Part shown: positions 21,290 through 31,937 of the stretch, in pieces
Layout of the letters: each line of letters begins with the position of its first letter
Numbering within the stretch: the stretch's first letter is position 1
NCBI GenBank assembly: GCA_963575745.1
Contig: CAUYUJ010005692.1
Span: 1 to 64,000 of the forward strand
Source of the DNA: Prorocentrum cordatum
Taxonomy: Eukaryota; Sar; Dinophyceae; Prorocentrales; Prorocentraceae
Length of the DNA: 64,000 nt
Direction of reading: 5' to 3'
The notes under the pieces: model-generated
Databases searched by the model: none
Told to the model about the DNA's origin: nothing
What the model saw: the letters and a program-made list of their open reading frames with translations, nothing else
Position numbers and translations under genes: made by a program

Positions 21290-22510
21290 TACCCCGTGAT
21301 CTCGGACGAGGTGGCGCGTGCCTCGGCGAGAATGCACGCGTGGTCCTCGGTGTACCCGATGGTTTGGCACTGGTCCACGGTGGGCGTCTTGCCGCCGTAG
21401 TTGTTGGGTTCGCACGTGGCCCTCGCGACCCCGGAGGCACGCAGAATCGCGGCGGCGCCCTGCTGCGCAAGTCCGAAGGTCGCGGCCAGGGACCGTTTGC
21501 CAAATCCTGGGACCAAACGCCCGAGGGCCTTGCAGGGCTCAAGGATCTTGACAGGCCAGAAGTGGTTGTGGAAGAGAGCAGTGAAGGTGTCCTGTAGGTC
21601 GCCGTCGAGCTGACGGCGCTTTTCGTCCTTCTTGGAATGTTTGCTCTTTTCCCGCGCGCGGTCCTTGGCGGAGCCACCCCCTTTGGGGCGCTGCTGCCCG
21701 GGGCCCGCCTCTAACGGGGGCAGCACCCGAGAACTGGTCCTCAAAGGGCTGGTGGAGTGAGGGCACCATGGCGATAGCTGCAGTCTCGTGGAAGGTGACG
21801 CGGATCCAAGTCACGTGATGCTCTGGGTCTAGCTGGATCTGGGCGACGTCTTGTTTGCATTGGACCTCCTTAGTGCCAAGCTTGTAGATGGCGCCGTCAA
21901 TGTGTGCTGGGAGCCCCCGCTTAAGGATTGGGATCGCGAAGGCGGTGCCGCGTAAGTGGGGCTTTCGGGCCGAGGATGGCGATGGCCTCGGCGACCTCCA
22001 GGCGGTTGGTCCTGCACTTGCTCGAAGATCTTTTCGCCGTCGTCGATGTCATGAAGGGAGATGCCGTCTGGGTACGCGGTGACGTCGGCGCCTTTGGTGG
22101 GCGCAGAGGTGACCGGGACAGACCAATGGCCGGTGGCAGGGCTGACGTAGGGGGCTGGCTGCTCAAGCCGCAGCCTGCGAGCGCGCCGCTTGGCGGTCGG
22201 GGGTGGTTGTGGTACAAGCTCGTTGTTGCTTGGTGTGTGCGAATTGGTCGTATGTGTAGCTGATACCGTTGGGCGCACACAGGCGCGCCAAGGCAGCCCT
22301 CACCTTATTGGCGTCGTGCTGGTGGTTGTCGAATGCGCTTTGCAGGTCTTCGACGTGGTGTCGCGCCAGGAGGTTGTACGCCTGGGTGGCGCCGTCGTAT
22401 CCGCTCTTGACGAGCGAGGCGACAGACAGCTGCTTGCAATGATGGGGCGTGCCTTCGACAGGCGGCTTGCGCGGCGCAGGCTGCTTGGAGGGCAGGCGAC
22501 GGCGGCCGTG
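21290..22510 (-). CDS. unidentified protein, coherent but frame-shifted
   Basis: Reading the minus strand from about 22,510, one frame gives RRRLPSKQPAPRKPPVEG and HHCKQLSVASLVKSGYDGAT, then HHVEDLQSAFDNHQHDANKV. Later segments give PDGISLHDIDDGEKIFEQVQ, RGTAFAIPILKRGLPAHIDG, HHVTWIRVTFHETAAIAMVP, FTALFHNHFWPVKILEPCKA and DHACILAEARATSSEITGYG. At least two one-base frame changes separate them. The protein is helical, without signal peptide or membrane segment. I do not recognise a family. A helix-rich gag-like or DNA-binding role is possible but unsupported. The C-terminus is obscured where the frame enters the CTC array. Confidence 0.45.
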
Positions 22511-22544
22511 TGACTTCGGAATCGCATGGAACCGTTCCCAAGGA

Positions 22545-23330
22545 CCTCAATTGCATATGCAATTGGGCGATGCCAGGGGGGCATGCCAGGGGAACGCGCC
22601 GCGGAACGTCCCAAGGGACGCGCCAGCGGACGTACCAGGGGACGTGCCATGGGGACGCACCGCGGGACGTGCCAAGGGGACGCGCTACGGAACGCGCCAA
22701 TGGACGCGCCACGGGACGTGCCAACGGACACGCCACGCGACGTGCCAGGGGGACTCGCCACGGGACGCGCCACGGAACGAGCCAGGGAACGTGCCACCGG
22801 ACGTTCCTGACCCAGGGCCAAGATCCCTAATAAAATTACGCTGCGTCCGCGCTCCCAGGGCCACGATCCATCGTACATTCCAAGGCGTCCGCGTTCTCAG
22901 GGCCACGATCCCTCGTAAATTACGCTGCGTCCGCTCTCCCTGGGCCACGACCCCTAATAAACTACGCTGCGTCCGCGCTCCCAGGGCCGCGCTCCCTCGT
23001 GAATTGCGCTGCGTCCGCGGTCTCAGGGCCATATTCCCCAGTAAATGTGCACTGTGTCCGCCCCCCCAGCGCCAGGATCCCTTGAACATTACGCTGCATC
23101 CGCGCTCCCAGGGCCACGATTCATCGTAAATTATGCTGCGTCCGCGCTCCAAGGGCCACGATCCCTCGTAAATTACTCTGCATCCGCGCTCTGGGCCACG
23201 ATTTCAAATGAACTACGCTGCGTCCGCGCTCCGCGGGCCGCGCTCCCTCGTGAATTGCACTGTGTCCACGCTCGCAGGGCCAAGTTCCCCTGTGAATTAT
23301 TTTGTGTCCGGGCTCCCAGAACCACCTGGG
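22545..23330. repeat. dispersed composite repeat, copy 1
   Basis: Two adjoining tandem families. 22,545-22,810 has degenerate GGGACGTGCCA/GGGACGCGCCA units of about 15 bp. 22,810-23,330 has units of about 42 bp around GCTGCGTCCGCGCTCCCAGG. It begins after ACCTCAATTGCATATGCAA. The same start, order and families recur at 29,925-30,530, and a diverged relative is at 40,430-40,655. Confidence 0.85.
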
Positions 23331-23339
23331 CATCCTGGG

Positions 23340-23770
23340 GCGCCCAGGCCGCTGAATTTCTGCAAAACAAGCGTTTCGATCGAGACATCTTCAAATATTC
23401 AGCGCGCAGGGCGCGCCATCCTCGAGCAGGCACGCAAAAAGTCGACTTGCTCTCACTGTCTAACAAAAACTCAAAGCATCCAGACATCGTGTTTGTTCTC
23501 GGATTATGCGCAGAAAGATCCGTACACAATTTTCGAACGAGGGAGAAAATGTGTCTGCGGACCCCGTCATTTTTCGAAGATCCGAGATTTGGGGCACATT
23601 TCCCTCGAGAGGGCACGCGCGAAACTCATTATTTCCACGCCGAATTTGACTTCACCTTGTTTGTTATCGAGCGGAAATTCGCCGGCCCTCTTCAAGTCGT
23701 CCCCCGGGGTGAAGCCAACTGGAAGAGAACCACGGGCCCACGTCCTTTCGCGGAAGGTGTCTGGGCCGGA
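23340..23770. repeat. dispersed interspersed repeat, long copy
   Basis: Starts near CAAAACAAGCGTTTCGATCG and ends near GGGCCCACGTCCTTTCG. A shorter copy with internal deletion is at 41,455-41,640 (CAAAAACAAGCGTTTCGCCT to GGGCCGGCGCCCTTTCC), and the first 35 bp recur near 32,835-32,870. No coding potential is evident. It directly abuts a composite tandem repeat here and a GTCGTGCTGGGG array at 41.4 kb. Confidence 0.7.
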
Positions 23771-24252
23771 GGGATGGAGGGGGAGTGGAGCGCAGCGGGT
23801 CGAGAAGGGAGGGGGAATGGGAAAGGATGGAGACGAGAAGGAGAAAACCCTCCGAACAGGTGGGTGCTGGCGGTTTGAGGAGTGATGATGTCGACGATGA
23901 GGGTAAAATAAAGTGGAGGCGGGTGGCGAAGGAGAGGACGATTACGAGAACACAATCTTGTCTGAGTCACAACTCGGCGCAAGTGTACGCAGTTGACCAC
24001 TACAGCCCGGCAGTAGGCGCTCCGAAAGAAACATCAAATGATTGGATCGCCCAGCCCTGCGGAGGTTCCTACAGGCATGGGGGGAGCTGAGGGTCGATTA
24101 GAAGGAGGTAGTAAGAGAAAACGGGTGACGACGTGATGAGAACAATGATGCTAGCAAAAGGAACTTGCTAAAGAGACCATTCGTATGCAAAAGTGAATGC
24201 TGTTTGCAGAGATGGCGGGCGTGCTCGATCTGGCTCGACCATGCCTCCACGC
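23771..24252. other. spacer, purine-rich then unique
   Basis: Purine-rich DNA (23,770-23,930), then unremarkable unique sequence up to the stop of the VWD-like gene. It would hold that gene's 3' untranslated region. No classic AATAAA-type signal is obvious. Confidence 0.4.
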
Positions 24253-25302
24253 TCAAATGCTCAACCGATGATGTAAACAGTCTGCGGGGGGGGTCGCTTC
24301 ATGGCGGTGATCGTCTTCGCCCAGCAACCCTCCGATCGTGAACCCGGCGCGAGTAAGGTGCTTGACGAAGACGTTGAGATAGCGGGTGCCCTCGAGCGCG
24401 TGTCCGTGCGCAACTTTCACGTCCACCCTCCCAAGCGTCACCCACCTAGGCTCCTGCACGACGGCCTCTGAGGCGCGGAACTGGAAGCCGCCAGCCTGTC
24501 TTGCCTCCGCCCACCTCCCCGTGAGGTTCAGCTCCTGGAAGTACATGTCGGCGCACTGCTCGCCGAGCCTCTGCGCCTCCGCCTCGACGCGCAGCAGGGT
24601 GCCCTCCTTGGACGCGCCCCTCGGAATGTGGACCAGGACGTGCCTGCCGGCCTGCATGAGGTCGAAGCGCTCGCCGTAGATGTTCTGCAGGTGCGGGTCG
24701 CCGGTGCCCGCGACTGTGCCCATGCCGGCCCCAATGATCACGGGAACCGGCGTGGGAGCCTCGGTGACTGCCGCAGTGGAGGCTGCGGCGCCCATCGCAG
24801 GAGCCGCCATAGTCGGAGCCGCGGTGAGAATCGGTTCACTGCTCCAGTCGGCGGCAGCCATAGCAGTGTTCGTCTCGGCCTCGATAGCGGTAGACGCAGC
24901 AGCAATCGAGGCGGAAAGGCTGTCAGCACTGTTGCCGCCAGCGATGTTCACCGCGAAGGTCGTCGTCACACTGACGTGTGACGAGAGCTGGCGACGGACA
25001 GAAGCGGGGCGCCGACCGACATGGGGCGTGATGGTGAAACCCGTGATGGTGACGTCGGAGGTGGACACTTGCAGAGCAGTGGCCAGGCCCGTCTGCTTAG
25101 CGGCCACGTAGGTAGTGGAGTTCATGAGGTCATCAGCTGTCACGCCATCTGGAAGAGCTTCCTCCGCGGTGTACTCGCCAACAATTTTTGCATAGTTGGA
25201 CAGGTAGCTGCCCGTTTCGTTCGAGCACGCGAGACCGAATGCCTGATCCGCCACCGTGCCGCTGGGCACGGAATGGGCGTGTCCTGAAGTCCTGTGTATC
25301 AT
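24253..25302 (-). CDS. secreted-type protein with VWD-like domain
   Basis: A 349-codon frame. Near the start (first residues may be intronic; coding sense begins about VADQAFGLACSNETGSYLSN) it has the FGLxCSxxxGxYLSxYA signature also found in the 33.7-38.0 kb protein. Then comes a Ser/Thr/Ala-rich region typical of extracellular linkers, with SSHVSVTTTFAVNIAGG. GTGDPHLQNIYGERFDLMQA follows, which resembles the opening of von Willebrand factor D domains (GDPHxxTFDG), then HVLVHIPRGA and MYFQELNLTGRWAE. An upstream exon supplying a signal peptide is expected; CAG sites near 25,255 and 25,283 could be acceptors. I infer a cell-surface or matrix protein. Only a single VWD-like module is present and its conserved cysteines are few, so the call rests on the GDPH region. 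Confidence 0.6.
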   Translation of the reverse strand: MIHRTSGHAHSVPSGTVADQAFGLACSNETGSYLSNYAKIVGEYTAEEALPDGVTADDLMNSTTYVAAKQTGLATALQVSTSDVTITGFTITPHVGRRPASVRRQLSSHVSVTTTFAVNIAGGNSADSLSASIAAASTAIEAETNTAMAAADWSSEPILTAAPTMAAPAMGAAASTAAVTEAPTPVPVIIGAGMGTVAGTGDPHLQNIYGERFDLMQAGRHVLVHIPRGASKEGTLLRVEAEAQRLGEQCADMYFQELNLTGRWAEARQAGGFQFRASEAVVQEPRWVTLGRVDVKVAHGHALEGTRYLNVFVKHLTRAGFTIGGLLGEDDHRHEATPPADCLHHRLSI

Positions 25303-25497
25303 CCCCTGAGTTTCCGTCCTCGACCCTGAAGACTCTGAAGGGGCACGGTCCTCGAATTCGCACGTTTCCTTCAGAGCGTTTCTTGAATTTCGGCGATGCA
25401 GGCGTCATGGAGGGGAGAGGGGGCGGGGAGGGGTTATGACGTAACGCCCCCCCCGCCGTGTGGCTCTGGCACCATAGGCGCGCCTGCGCGCACGACG
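25303..25497. other. unique DNA upstream of the VWD-like gene
   Basis: Probable intron or 5' flank of the VWD-like gene, containing a C7-C8 run near 25,446. No other feature is visible. Confidence 0.3.
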
Positions 25498-25905
25498 ACG
25501 ATGACCGACAAGCGACGAGCGACGAGCGAGCAGCATGTAGGTGGCGATCTGCCCCACAGCGTTTGTGTACACTGTGTACACCACACTGTTCGCGTGCACA
25601 ACAACGCGCGTGACACCACAGCGCCTGCGTACACCGCAACAGCCGTGTGCAACGCATCGCCTGCGTACACCACAATGCTTGCGTGCACCACAGCGCCCGT
25701 GTACACCACAGCGAATGTGTACACCGCAGTATCCATGTGAAACACACTGCCTGTGTACACCACAATGCACGCCGCGTGCACCGCAGCGCTTGTGCACACC
25801 ACAGCGCCTGTCTACACCACCGCATCCGCGTGCTGCGCAGCGCTGGCGTAAACAACAGTGCCCGCGCGCACACGAGAGGTAGAAGAAGCATGTCGGTGAG
25901 GATCT
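25498..25905. repeat. CACCACAGCGCCTGTGTACA minisatellite, left arm of inverted pair
   Basis: Degenerate units of about 15 or 30 bp around CACCACAGCGCCTGTGTACA, bounded on both sides by variants of GCATGTAGGTGGCGATCTGC (near 25,530 and 25,888). The unit contains GTGTACAC, itself palindromic. The same family is present in opposite orientation at 26,395-26,632. Confidence 0.85.
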
Positions 25906-25964
25906 GCTGCGGACAGCTAAACGCCACGCCAAGGAAGTGCTGATAATAGAATGCGACATATTTC

Positions 25965-26110
25965 CCTCCTCCCACCTCCGCCACCTCCACCTCCACTTCC
26001 TCCTTTCATCCTCCTCATCCTCCTCGTCGTCTCCCCTTCCTCCTCCTACTCCTCCTCCCATTCCTCCTCCTCCTAAACCTCCTCCTTCTCCTCCCTCACC
26101 CTTCCCCCCT
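25965..26110. repeat. TCC/CTC polypyrimidine tract
   Basis: About 145 bp of CCTCCACCTCC-type sequence, giving compositional Pro/Ser or Gly/Glu frames. It separates the left minisatellite arm from the LINE tail remnant. Confidence 0.85.
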
Positions 26111-26290
26111 GTCGTGAGGGTCATCGCTACAGCGCACGTGCGCGTCGCAGCGTGCACCACGTAATGGTTTATTGAATCAACCCACTTGGTTCTCGGACGG
26201 CCAATTTTGCTTGAGGCCCCTGAACGCAGATGGGAGGAGTTAGGATGATGCGGGCGGACTCGGGAAACTCGATCCCAGCGGCGCTCCTTT
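26111..26290 (-). mobile_element. LINE reverse-transcriptase C-terminal remnant
   Basis: The minus-strand translation contains SSKIGRPRTKWVDSINHYV. This matches the G-R-P-x-x-K/R-W-x-D basic tail that ends many non-LTR reverse-transcriptase proteins, and here follows SSHLRSGA. Only about 60 codons are recognisable. No upstream polymerase is joined to it, so it is a fragment. Confidence 0.45.
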
Positions 26291-26394
26291 CTCCATACAG
26301 ATTCCGTTCCAAATCCGATATAAAACAATAGTTTTCGATGGAATCCACAGGCGTTCCATTTTGTCAAAAAGATTCATTCCAAAATTCGATATGC

Positions 26395-26632
26395 AACCGT
26401 GGTATGTTGTTGCACGCGGTTGCTGCGGTGCACACACGCGCCGTGGTGTACACAAACGTGGTGTGCACGTGCACTGTGGTGCCCGCAGGCAATGTGGTAC
26501 ACACTGGCGCTGTGTTGCACGCGGCTGCTGTGGTGTACATAGGCGCCGTGTTGTACACAGACGCTGTGGTGCACGCAGGCACTGTGGTGTACACAGACGT
26601 TGTAATGCAGATCGCTACCTACATTCGGGGAT
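26395..26632. repeat. CACCACAGCGCC minisatellite, right (inverted) arm
   Basis: Reads TGTGGTGTACACAGGCGCTG-like on the plus strand, the reverse complement of the 25.5-25.9 kb array. It ends with GCAGATCGCTACCTACATTC, the inverse of the flank GCATGTAGGTGGCGATCTGC. The two arrays can pair as a long imperfect stem. Confidence 0.85.
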
Positions 26633-26959
26633 GGACAGACCTCCCTTTAGTAAAACGTGGTTTAGTGAGAACGACCTGAGGCCCAAACCTGGCGGGCGCA
26701 AGCCTGGAAAATAACGGCCACGGCGCCCTCTCGAGAACCGAGAACGGACAATTCACTAATCGACGTGTCACTGTTGGGGGTTCTGTCCACCCCCGATACA
26801 TCCTGCTGCGACCCGTCCCCAGTCATTCCTAGGCATTCCCATACGCCGCCGGCGCGAAACGCAACGTCATCGGCCCCCTCCACACCCCCCCCGGATGATT
26901 GTCGTCATCGGCCTGGACTTTTTTACCCCTGGGAGAAACCGCAGATGTCGTTTTAAGCA
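26633..26959. other. unique spacer, no gene seen
   Basis: Non-repetitive DNA between the inverted minisatellite and an 80-bp tandem repeat. Short open frames only, without recognised motifs. Confidence 0.35.
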
Positions 26960-27285
26960 GAGAATTAAACACTTCGTGGTCTTCGAGGTCCCAAAACTCC
27001 ACTCCCCGGCCACATTCTGAATGCCCCACAACTCCATTCCCGGGCCACATTTTGAATGCCCGGAGCCAACTGTAGGCCACTTCGTGGTCTTCGAGTTCCC
27101 AGAACTCCATTCCTGGGCATGATTTTGAATGCCCGGAACCAACCGTAGGCCCCTTCGTGGTCTTCGAATTCCCCAAACTCCATTCCTGGGCATGATTTTG
27201 AATACCCGGAGCCAACTGTAGGCCACTTCGTGTTCTTCGAGTTCCCAGAATTCCATTCCCGGGCCACATTTTGAATGCTGAGGCA
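26960..27285. repeat. tandem repeat, about 80-bp and shorter units
   Basis: About five units of the form CTTCGTGGTCTTCGAGTTCC ... GGCCACATTTTGAATGCCCG. Successive copies start near 26,965, 27,080, 27,150 and 27,223, and one partial unit (27,017-27,060) is shortened. Antisense frames through it repeat WSFGNSKTTK-like peptides and are not taken as a gene. Confidence 0.85.
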
Positions 27286-27287
27286 AG

Positions 27288-27495
27288 CTGATGCTGAGGC
27301 TGAGGCAGGCTGAGGCAGGCTGAGGCTGAGGCCGAGGCTGAAGGCAGACTGAGGCTGAGGCTGATGCAGGCTGAGGCTGAGGCTGAGGCAGGCTGAGGCT
27401 GAGGCTGAGGCGGGCTGATGCTGAGGCAGGCTGAGGCTGAGGCTGAGGCTGATGCAGACTGAGGCTGAGGCAGGCTGAGGCTGAGGCGAAGCGAG
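27288..27495. repeat. GAGGCT hexanucleotide array, right-hand block
   Basis: GAGGCT and GAGGCAGGCT units in tandem. Together with 28,318-29,195 it brackets a LINE fragment. Minus-strand frames give Gln-Pro / Ala-Ser-Ala-Cys periodic peptides that are repeat by-products. Confidence 0.95.
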
Positions 27496-27569
27496 GCGAG
27501 GCGCGCGTGTCCGCCGGCCGGTGGCTGGCGGGGCCCGGGGGGCCAGCGCGGGCGGGCCGGGGCCCGTGG

Positions 27570-28316
27570 TAGTTAGACGTTGGAGTAGGCAACGAAGTCG
27601 TTCTCCAGCGACTGCCAAAATTCAGTGCCTGCTGCAAGTTCCACCCAATTTGTTGTGATATCCCCGGCAGTGGTGTAGTGTATGAATCGTGTGATGTCGT
27701 CGCTCCGGTTTTTTCGCTGTCCACCATGTCTGCGGCAAGCTTGACGTGGGTCATGGGCGTCGGGGTTCCAGGCTGCAGCGAGCCAAGTCCATCTCTGGCG
27801 GGACTGCGTTGCTATGCGTCCTGCCCACCGCCATTTCCGCTTGTGGTACAACGTCGTCCAATCTTCCAAATGAGAGCGCGTTGCCCGATCCATAGCTGCA
27901 TGGGTCGCTCTGCGTATGAACTCGTCCCACGGTTCGAGGTCAGAGTCGTTGTCGGCGTCGTCGAAGTTGAGATGCCGCTAGATGTCGTTGGAGTTTGTTT
28001 GTGGTCCGACGTCGGGCTGCTCTGTGTCGGAGCTGGTCCCGTCGCCGCTTGGTGTAGTCTGGTTGTTCACTCGTCGTCTGGGGGTGTTCACGATGAGACG
28101 TAACATGCGTCGCTGGGTGCGTCTCAGTGCTAAGAGCATGTCCTTGGTGAGCGTCCACGAGGTGCAGCCATACATGACAGTAGGCGTCACCGTACCATTG
28201 AAAAGTCTTAGCCTGCTATGGAGAGGATATCGGCTGCTTGTTAGTTCGTCGTGGAGCTTGTTGAACGCGCCCCATCCCATTGCAATTCGGTTGGAAAGCT
28301 CAGATTGGTGGTAGTC
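27570..28316 (-). mobile_element. non-LTR retrotransposon (LINE) C-terminal fragment
   Basis: One frame of about 250 codons, starting where the GAGGCT array ends. It has SELSNRIAMGWGAFNKLHDE, LTSSRYPLHSRLRLFNGTVT, PTVMYGCTSWTLTKDMLLAL and RRTQRRMLRLIVNTPRRRVN. Further on are KRKWRWAGRIATQSRQRW and KNRSDDITRFIHY. This is the classic region after the palm of a LINE reverse transcriptase: RL..F...V.PT..YG...W, then RRMLR.I, then a GR-basic tail. The fingers, palm and endonuclease are missing, and the 5' side is replaced by the array. The segment itself keeps its frame, suggesting a fairly recent insertion or truncation. Confidence 0.8.
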
Positions 28317-28317
28317 G

Positions 28318-29195
28318 TGAAGGCAGACTGAGGCTGAGGCCGAGACTGAAGGCAGACTGAGGCTGAGGCTGAAGCAGGCTGAGGCTGAGGCTGAGGCTGA
28401 GGCAGGCTGAGGCTGAGGCTGAGGCAGGCTGATGCTGAGGCAGGCTGAGGCTGAGGCTGAGGCTGATGAGGCTGAGGCTGAGGCTGAGGCTGAGGCTGAG
28501 GCTGAGGCTGAGGCTGAGGCTGAGGCTGAGGCTGAGGAGGCAGGCTGAGGCTGAGGCAGGCTGAGGCTGAGGCTGAGGCTGAGGCTGAGGCTGAGGCTGA
28601 GGCAGGCTGAGGCTGAGGCAGGCTGAAGGCTGAGCTGAGGCTGAAGCAGGCTGAGGCTGAGGCTGAGGCAGGCTGAGGCTGAGGCTGAGGGCTGAGGAGG
28701 CAGGCTGAGGCTGAGGCTGAGGCTGAGGCTGAGGCTGATGAGCTGAGGCTGGCTGAGGCTGAGGCTGAGGCTGAGGCTGAGGCAGGGCTGAGGCAGGCTG
28801 AGGCTGAGGCAGGCTGAGGCTGAGGCTGAGGCTGATGCAGGGAGGCTGAGGCAGGCTGAGGCTGAGGCTGAGGCAGGCTGAGCTGAGGCAGGCTGAGGCT
28901 GAGGCTGAGGCAGGCTGAGGCTGAGGCAGGCTGAGGCTGAGGCCGAGGCTGAAGGCAGACTGAGGCTGAGGCTGAAGCAGGCTGAGGCTGAGGCTGAGGC
29001 AGGCTGAGGCTGAGGCTGAGGCTGAGGCTGAGGCCAGGCTGAGGCTGAGGCAGGCTGAGGCTGAGGCCGAGGCTGCAGGCAGACTGAGGCTGAGGCTGAA
29101 GCAGGCTGAGGCTGAGGCTGAGGCTGAGGCATGCTGAGGCTGAGGCTGAGGCAGGCTGATGCTGAGACAGGCTGAGGCTGAGGCTGAGGCTGGTG
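28318..29195. repeat. GAGGCT hexanucleotide array, main block
   Basis: Nearly 900 bp of GAGGCT with interspersed AGGCAGGCT phase changes, the same unit as at 27.3-27.5 kb. The open frame that joins it to the LINE fragment is fortuitous. Confidence 0.95.
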
Positions 29196-29924
29196 CAGGC
29201 CGCTGCGACTGTCATCGCGAATGCGACTACGACTGCGAGAACAGCAGAATTCTACAACTGGATTATCATCTGAATATTAAGGGGAATGCTTCCAGATATG
29301 CTCCTACACATCGCTGTTAGGTTGCTTTGCCGGGATAATTATGTTTGTTGCATAAAAAAGGCTCCACCCGCGCCCGCGCACACGACGACGATGAGCGACG
29401 ACTCCCGACGACCGACGACCGACGACGACGACGACGACGACGACGACTGCGGAACAGACTCCAATGCGGATTCCTATGCGGACACCAATGCAGATCCCGA
29501 TGCGCACGGCGGCACTGCCCGGCTTTACGGGGGGGGCGGGGGGGGCATGGCGCCAGTCATGCCCCAAACCATAAAGAAACAAACTCCTTGGGCTTGGTGC
29601 GTGCTACCTGGGGGTTCCAGGCGGTTTGTTGCGTGACTTTGACGGCCCCGAGTCGCCGAAAGATAACACCATGACGCCCGAGATGGCACCCAGACGGCCA
29701 CAGAGGCCTCCCAGACGCTCCCAGAAGCCTCCAACACGGTTCCCAGAGCCCCGAAAGGCAAACATCATTGATTGTCCGTCGGTTTTTGCAAGTGTTTGAG
29801 TTTGAACGGGTAGCTCCAAAACATGACGGTCAATATTCAAGTAAATGGTACAGGGATGTCGAATAGCCGGATGGGGGAGAACATGATCGACCCACGAACC
29901 CAGAAAAGGATTGAGAACTGCGAG
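29196..29924. other. mixed spacer with short repeats
   Basis: Contains a GAC run (29,420-29,450) preceded by CGCACACGACGACGATGAGC, which resembles 25,488-25,510. It also has G-rich runs at 29,529-29,547 and a weak copy of the CAAGACGGCC-family core at about 29,755-29,805 (ATCATTGATTGTCCGTCGG). The segment GACCCACGAACCCAGAAAAG (about 29,888) is repeated near 40,437. No gene is seen. Confidence 0.5.
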
Positions 29925-30530
29925 GCATGAAACCGTTCCTGAGGACCTCAATTGCATATGCAACTGGGCGATGCCAGGGGGGCATGCCAGGGGAACGCGC
30001 CGCGCAACGTCCCAAGGGACGCGCCAGCGGACGTGTCAGGGGACGTGCCATGAGACGCACCGCGGGACGTGCCAAGGGGACGCGCTAGGAAACGTGCCAA
30101 TGGACGTGCCACAGGACGTGCCACGGGACGTGCTGCGCGACGTGCCAAGGAAACTTGTCACGGAACGCGTCACTGAACGTGCCAGGGAACGGTCCAGGCG
30201 ACGCGCCAGCGAACGTGCCAGGGAACGCGTCAGGGAACGTGCCACGGGACGTCCCTGACCCAGGGCCACGATTCCGCGCAATGAAAATTACGCTGCGTCC
30301 GCGCTCCCAGGGCCACGACCCATTGTAAATTTACACAACATCCGCGCTCCAAGGGACAGGGTCCCTCGTCAATTACGCTGCGTCCGCTCTCCCTGGTCGT
30401 GAATTCCCTCGCGTCCGCGCTCCCAAGGCCACACGTTCCCCAGAAAGTGACGCTGTATCCCGCCCCCCAGCGCGCGGATCCATTGTAAATTACACTGCGT
30501 CCGCGCTCCCAGGGCCACGATCCATCTGTG
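29925..30530. repeat. dispersed composite repeat, copy 2
   Basis: Opens with GAGGACCTCAATTGCATATG, closely matching 22,540-22,600, then about 15-bp GGGACGTGCCA units to about 30,255 and about 42-bp GCTGCGTCCGCGCTCCCAGG units to about 30,530. The head of the copy is near-identical to copy 1; the tandem parts differ in unit number and order. Confidence 0.85.
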
Positions 30531-31020
30531 GCGCCGTGGGGGGCGTTTGGGGCACACGCAGTTCTGGTGCTGGCTCTGGGCCGCCAGCGACCAGCTCGCG
30601 CGCGAGGTCGGCACGCCCCCTGTGATCCGCCGACACTGATCCGGTGCTCTGCTGGACCTGGTGAGGGGGGCGAACATGCACCGATGCCGCTGCTCCCTGG
30701 GCGCAGCTGGACCTGGGAGGAGGGCGAACATCCGGCCGCGGCAGCGAGGGAGCTCCAGGGGGCCCAGGGGCGCCAGCATGGTGGCGGGGCAGCGGTATCG
30801 GCGTCTGTTCCTGCGCTGAGGATCTGCGCGCAGAAAGCACTCGGCGCGGCGGCCGCGGTGAAGCATTGGCCCGCGACGCGCGGCCTGCTGAACCACGTGG
30901 GGACCGCGAACAAGTGCGCGGCGAACGCCAGGTGCAAGGATGAGGAAGTAGAAGGGGGGCGCAGGAGGGGGAGCGGGGATGAAGAGGGAGAGGAGAAGGG
31001 GGATCAGGAGGACAAAGTGA
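30531..31020. other. unique GC-rich DNA, no assigned gene
   Basis: About 490 bp with open frames on both strands and no recognisable motif. The minus-strand frame (30,230-30,937) starts plausibly (MHLAFAAHLFAVPTW) but runs into the repeat. I do not call a gene. Confidence 0.35.
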
Positions 31021-31021
31021 G

Positions 31022-31894
31022 ACATCGTCATCGTCACCATCATCACCGTCAGCATCAACACCAACACCAACAGCATCTTCATCATCATCATCATCAGCAG
31101 CAGCAGCAGCGGCATCAGCAGCAGCATCAGAATCAGGATCATCATCATCATCATCATCATCAGCGTTAGCATCAACGTTAGCATCATCATCATCATTATT
31201 TTCTCACTCCGCTTCATCCGTATCATCACAGCCACAACCTGCACCACCATCATCATCATCAGCAGCAGCAGCATCATAAGCATCAGCAGCGGCATCGTCA
31301 TCAGAATCGTCAGCTACAGCATCATCATCATCATCATATTCATCATCACAATCAGCATCACCATGACCATCTCTATCGACATCATCACCATCCCCATCAC
31401 CATCATCACCAGCATCAGCACCATCATCAGCATCAGCATCAGCATTAGCACCAGCATCATGATCTTCCTCCTCATCGTCATCACCAGCAGCAGAGCAATG
31501 ATCATAAGAATTCGCATCATCATCACTATCAGCATCATCATCAGCAGCAGCATCATCACAATCATAAGTATCATCATCCGTATCATCGTCCTCGTTAGCA
31601 TAATCACCATCATCCTAATCGGCATCATCATCAGCATCAGCATCAGCATCATAATCAGCATCAGCAGCATCATCATCATTATCATCATCACCACCACTAC
31701 CATCATCGCCATCATCAGCAGCATTATCGTTATCATTATCATTATCAGTATCATCATCATCATCATCATCATCAACATCATCATCATCAGCATCATCATG
31801 GGCAGCATGATCATCAGCATCAGCATCAGCATCAGCATCAGCAGCATCATCATCAGCATCAGCATTAGCATCATCATAATCCTCATCGTCATCG

Positions 31895-31937
<43 letters not shown>

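Noticed and set aside
19866-21299. Open frames of 400-500 codons rich in Asp, Ser, Pro, Arg or Glu
   Set aside because: All frames of a trinucleotide array stay open. Composition has no complexity and both strands are equally open.
25498-25905. Regular spacing of similar units as a possible CRISPR array
   Set aside because: Units are degenerate, have no unique spacers, and the composition and context are nuclear eukaryotic minisatellite.
26960-27754. Minus-strand open frame of 295 codons joining the 80-bp repeat, GAGGCT array and LINE tail
   Set aside because: It is a chance fusion of two repeat types with part of the LINE fragment in the wrong frame.
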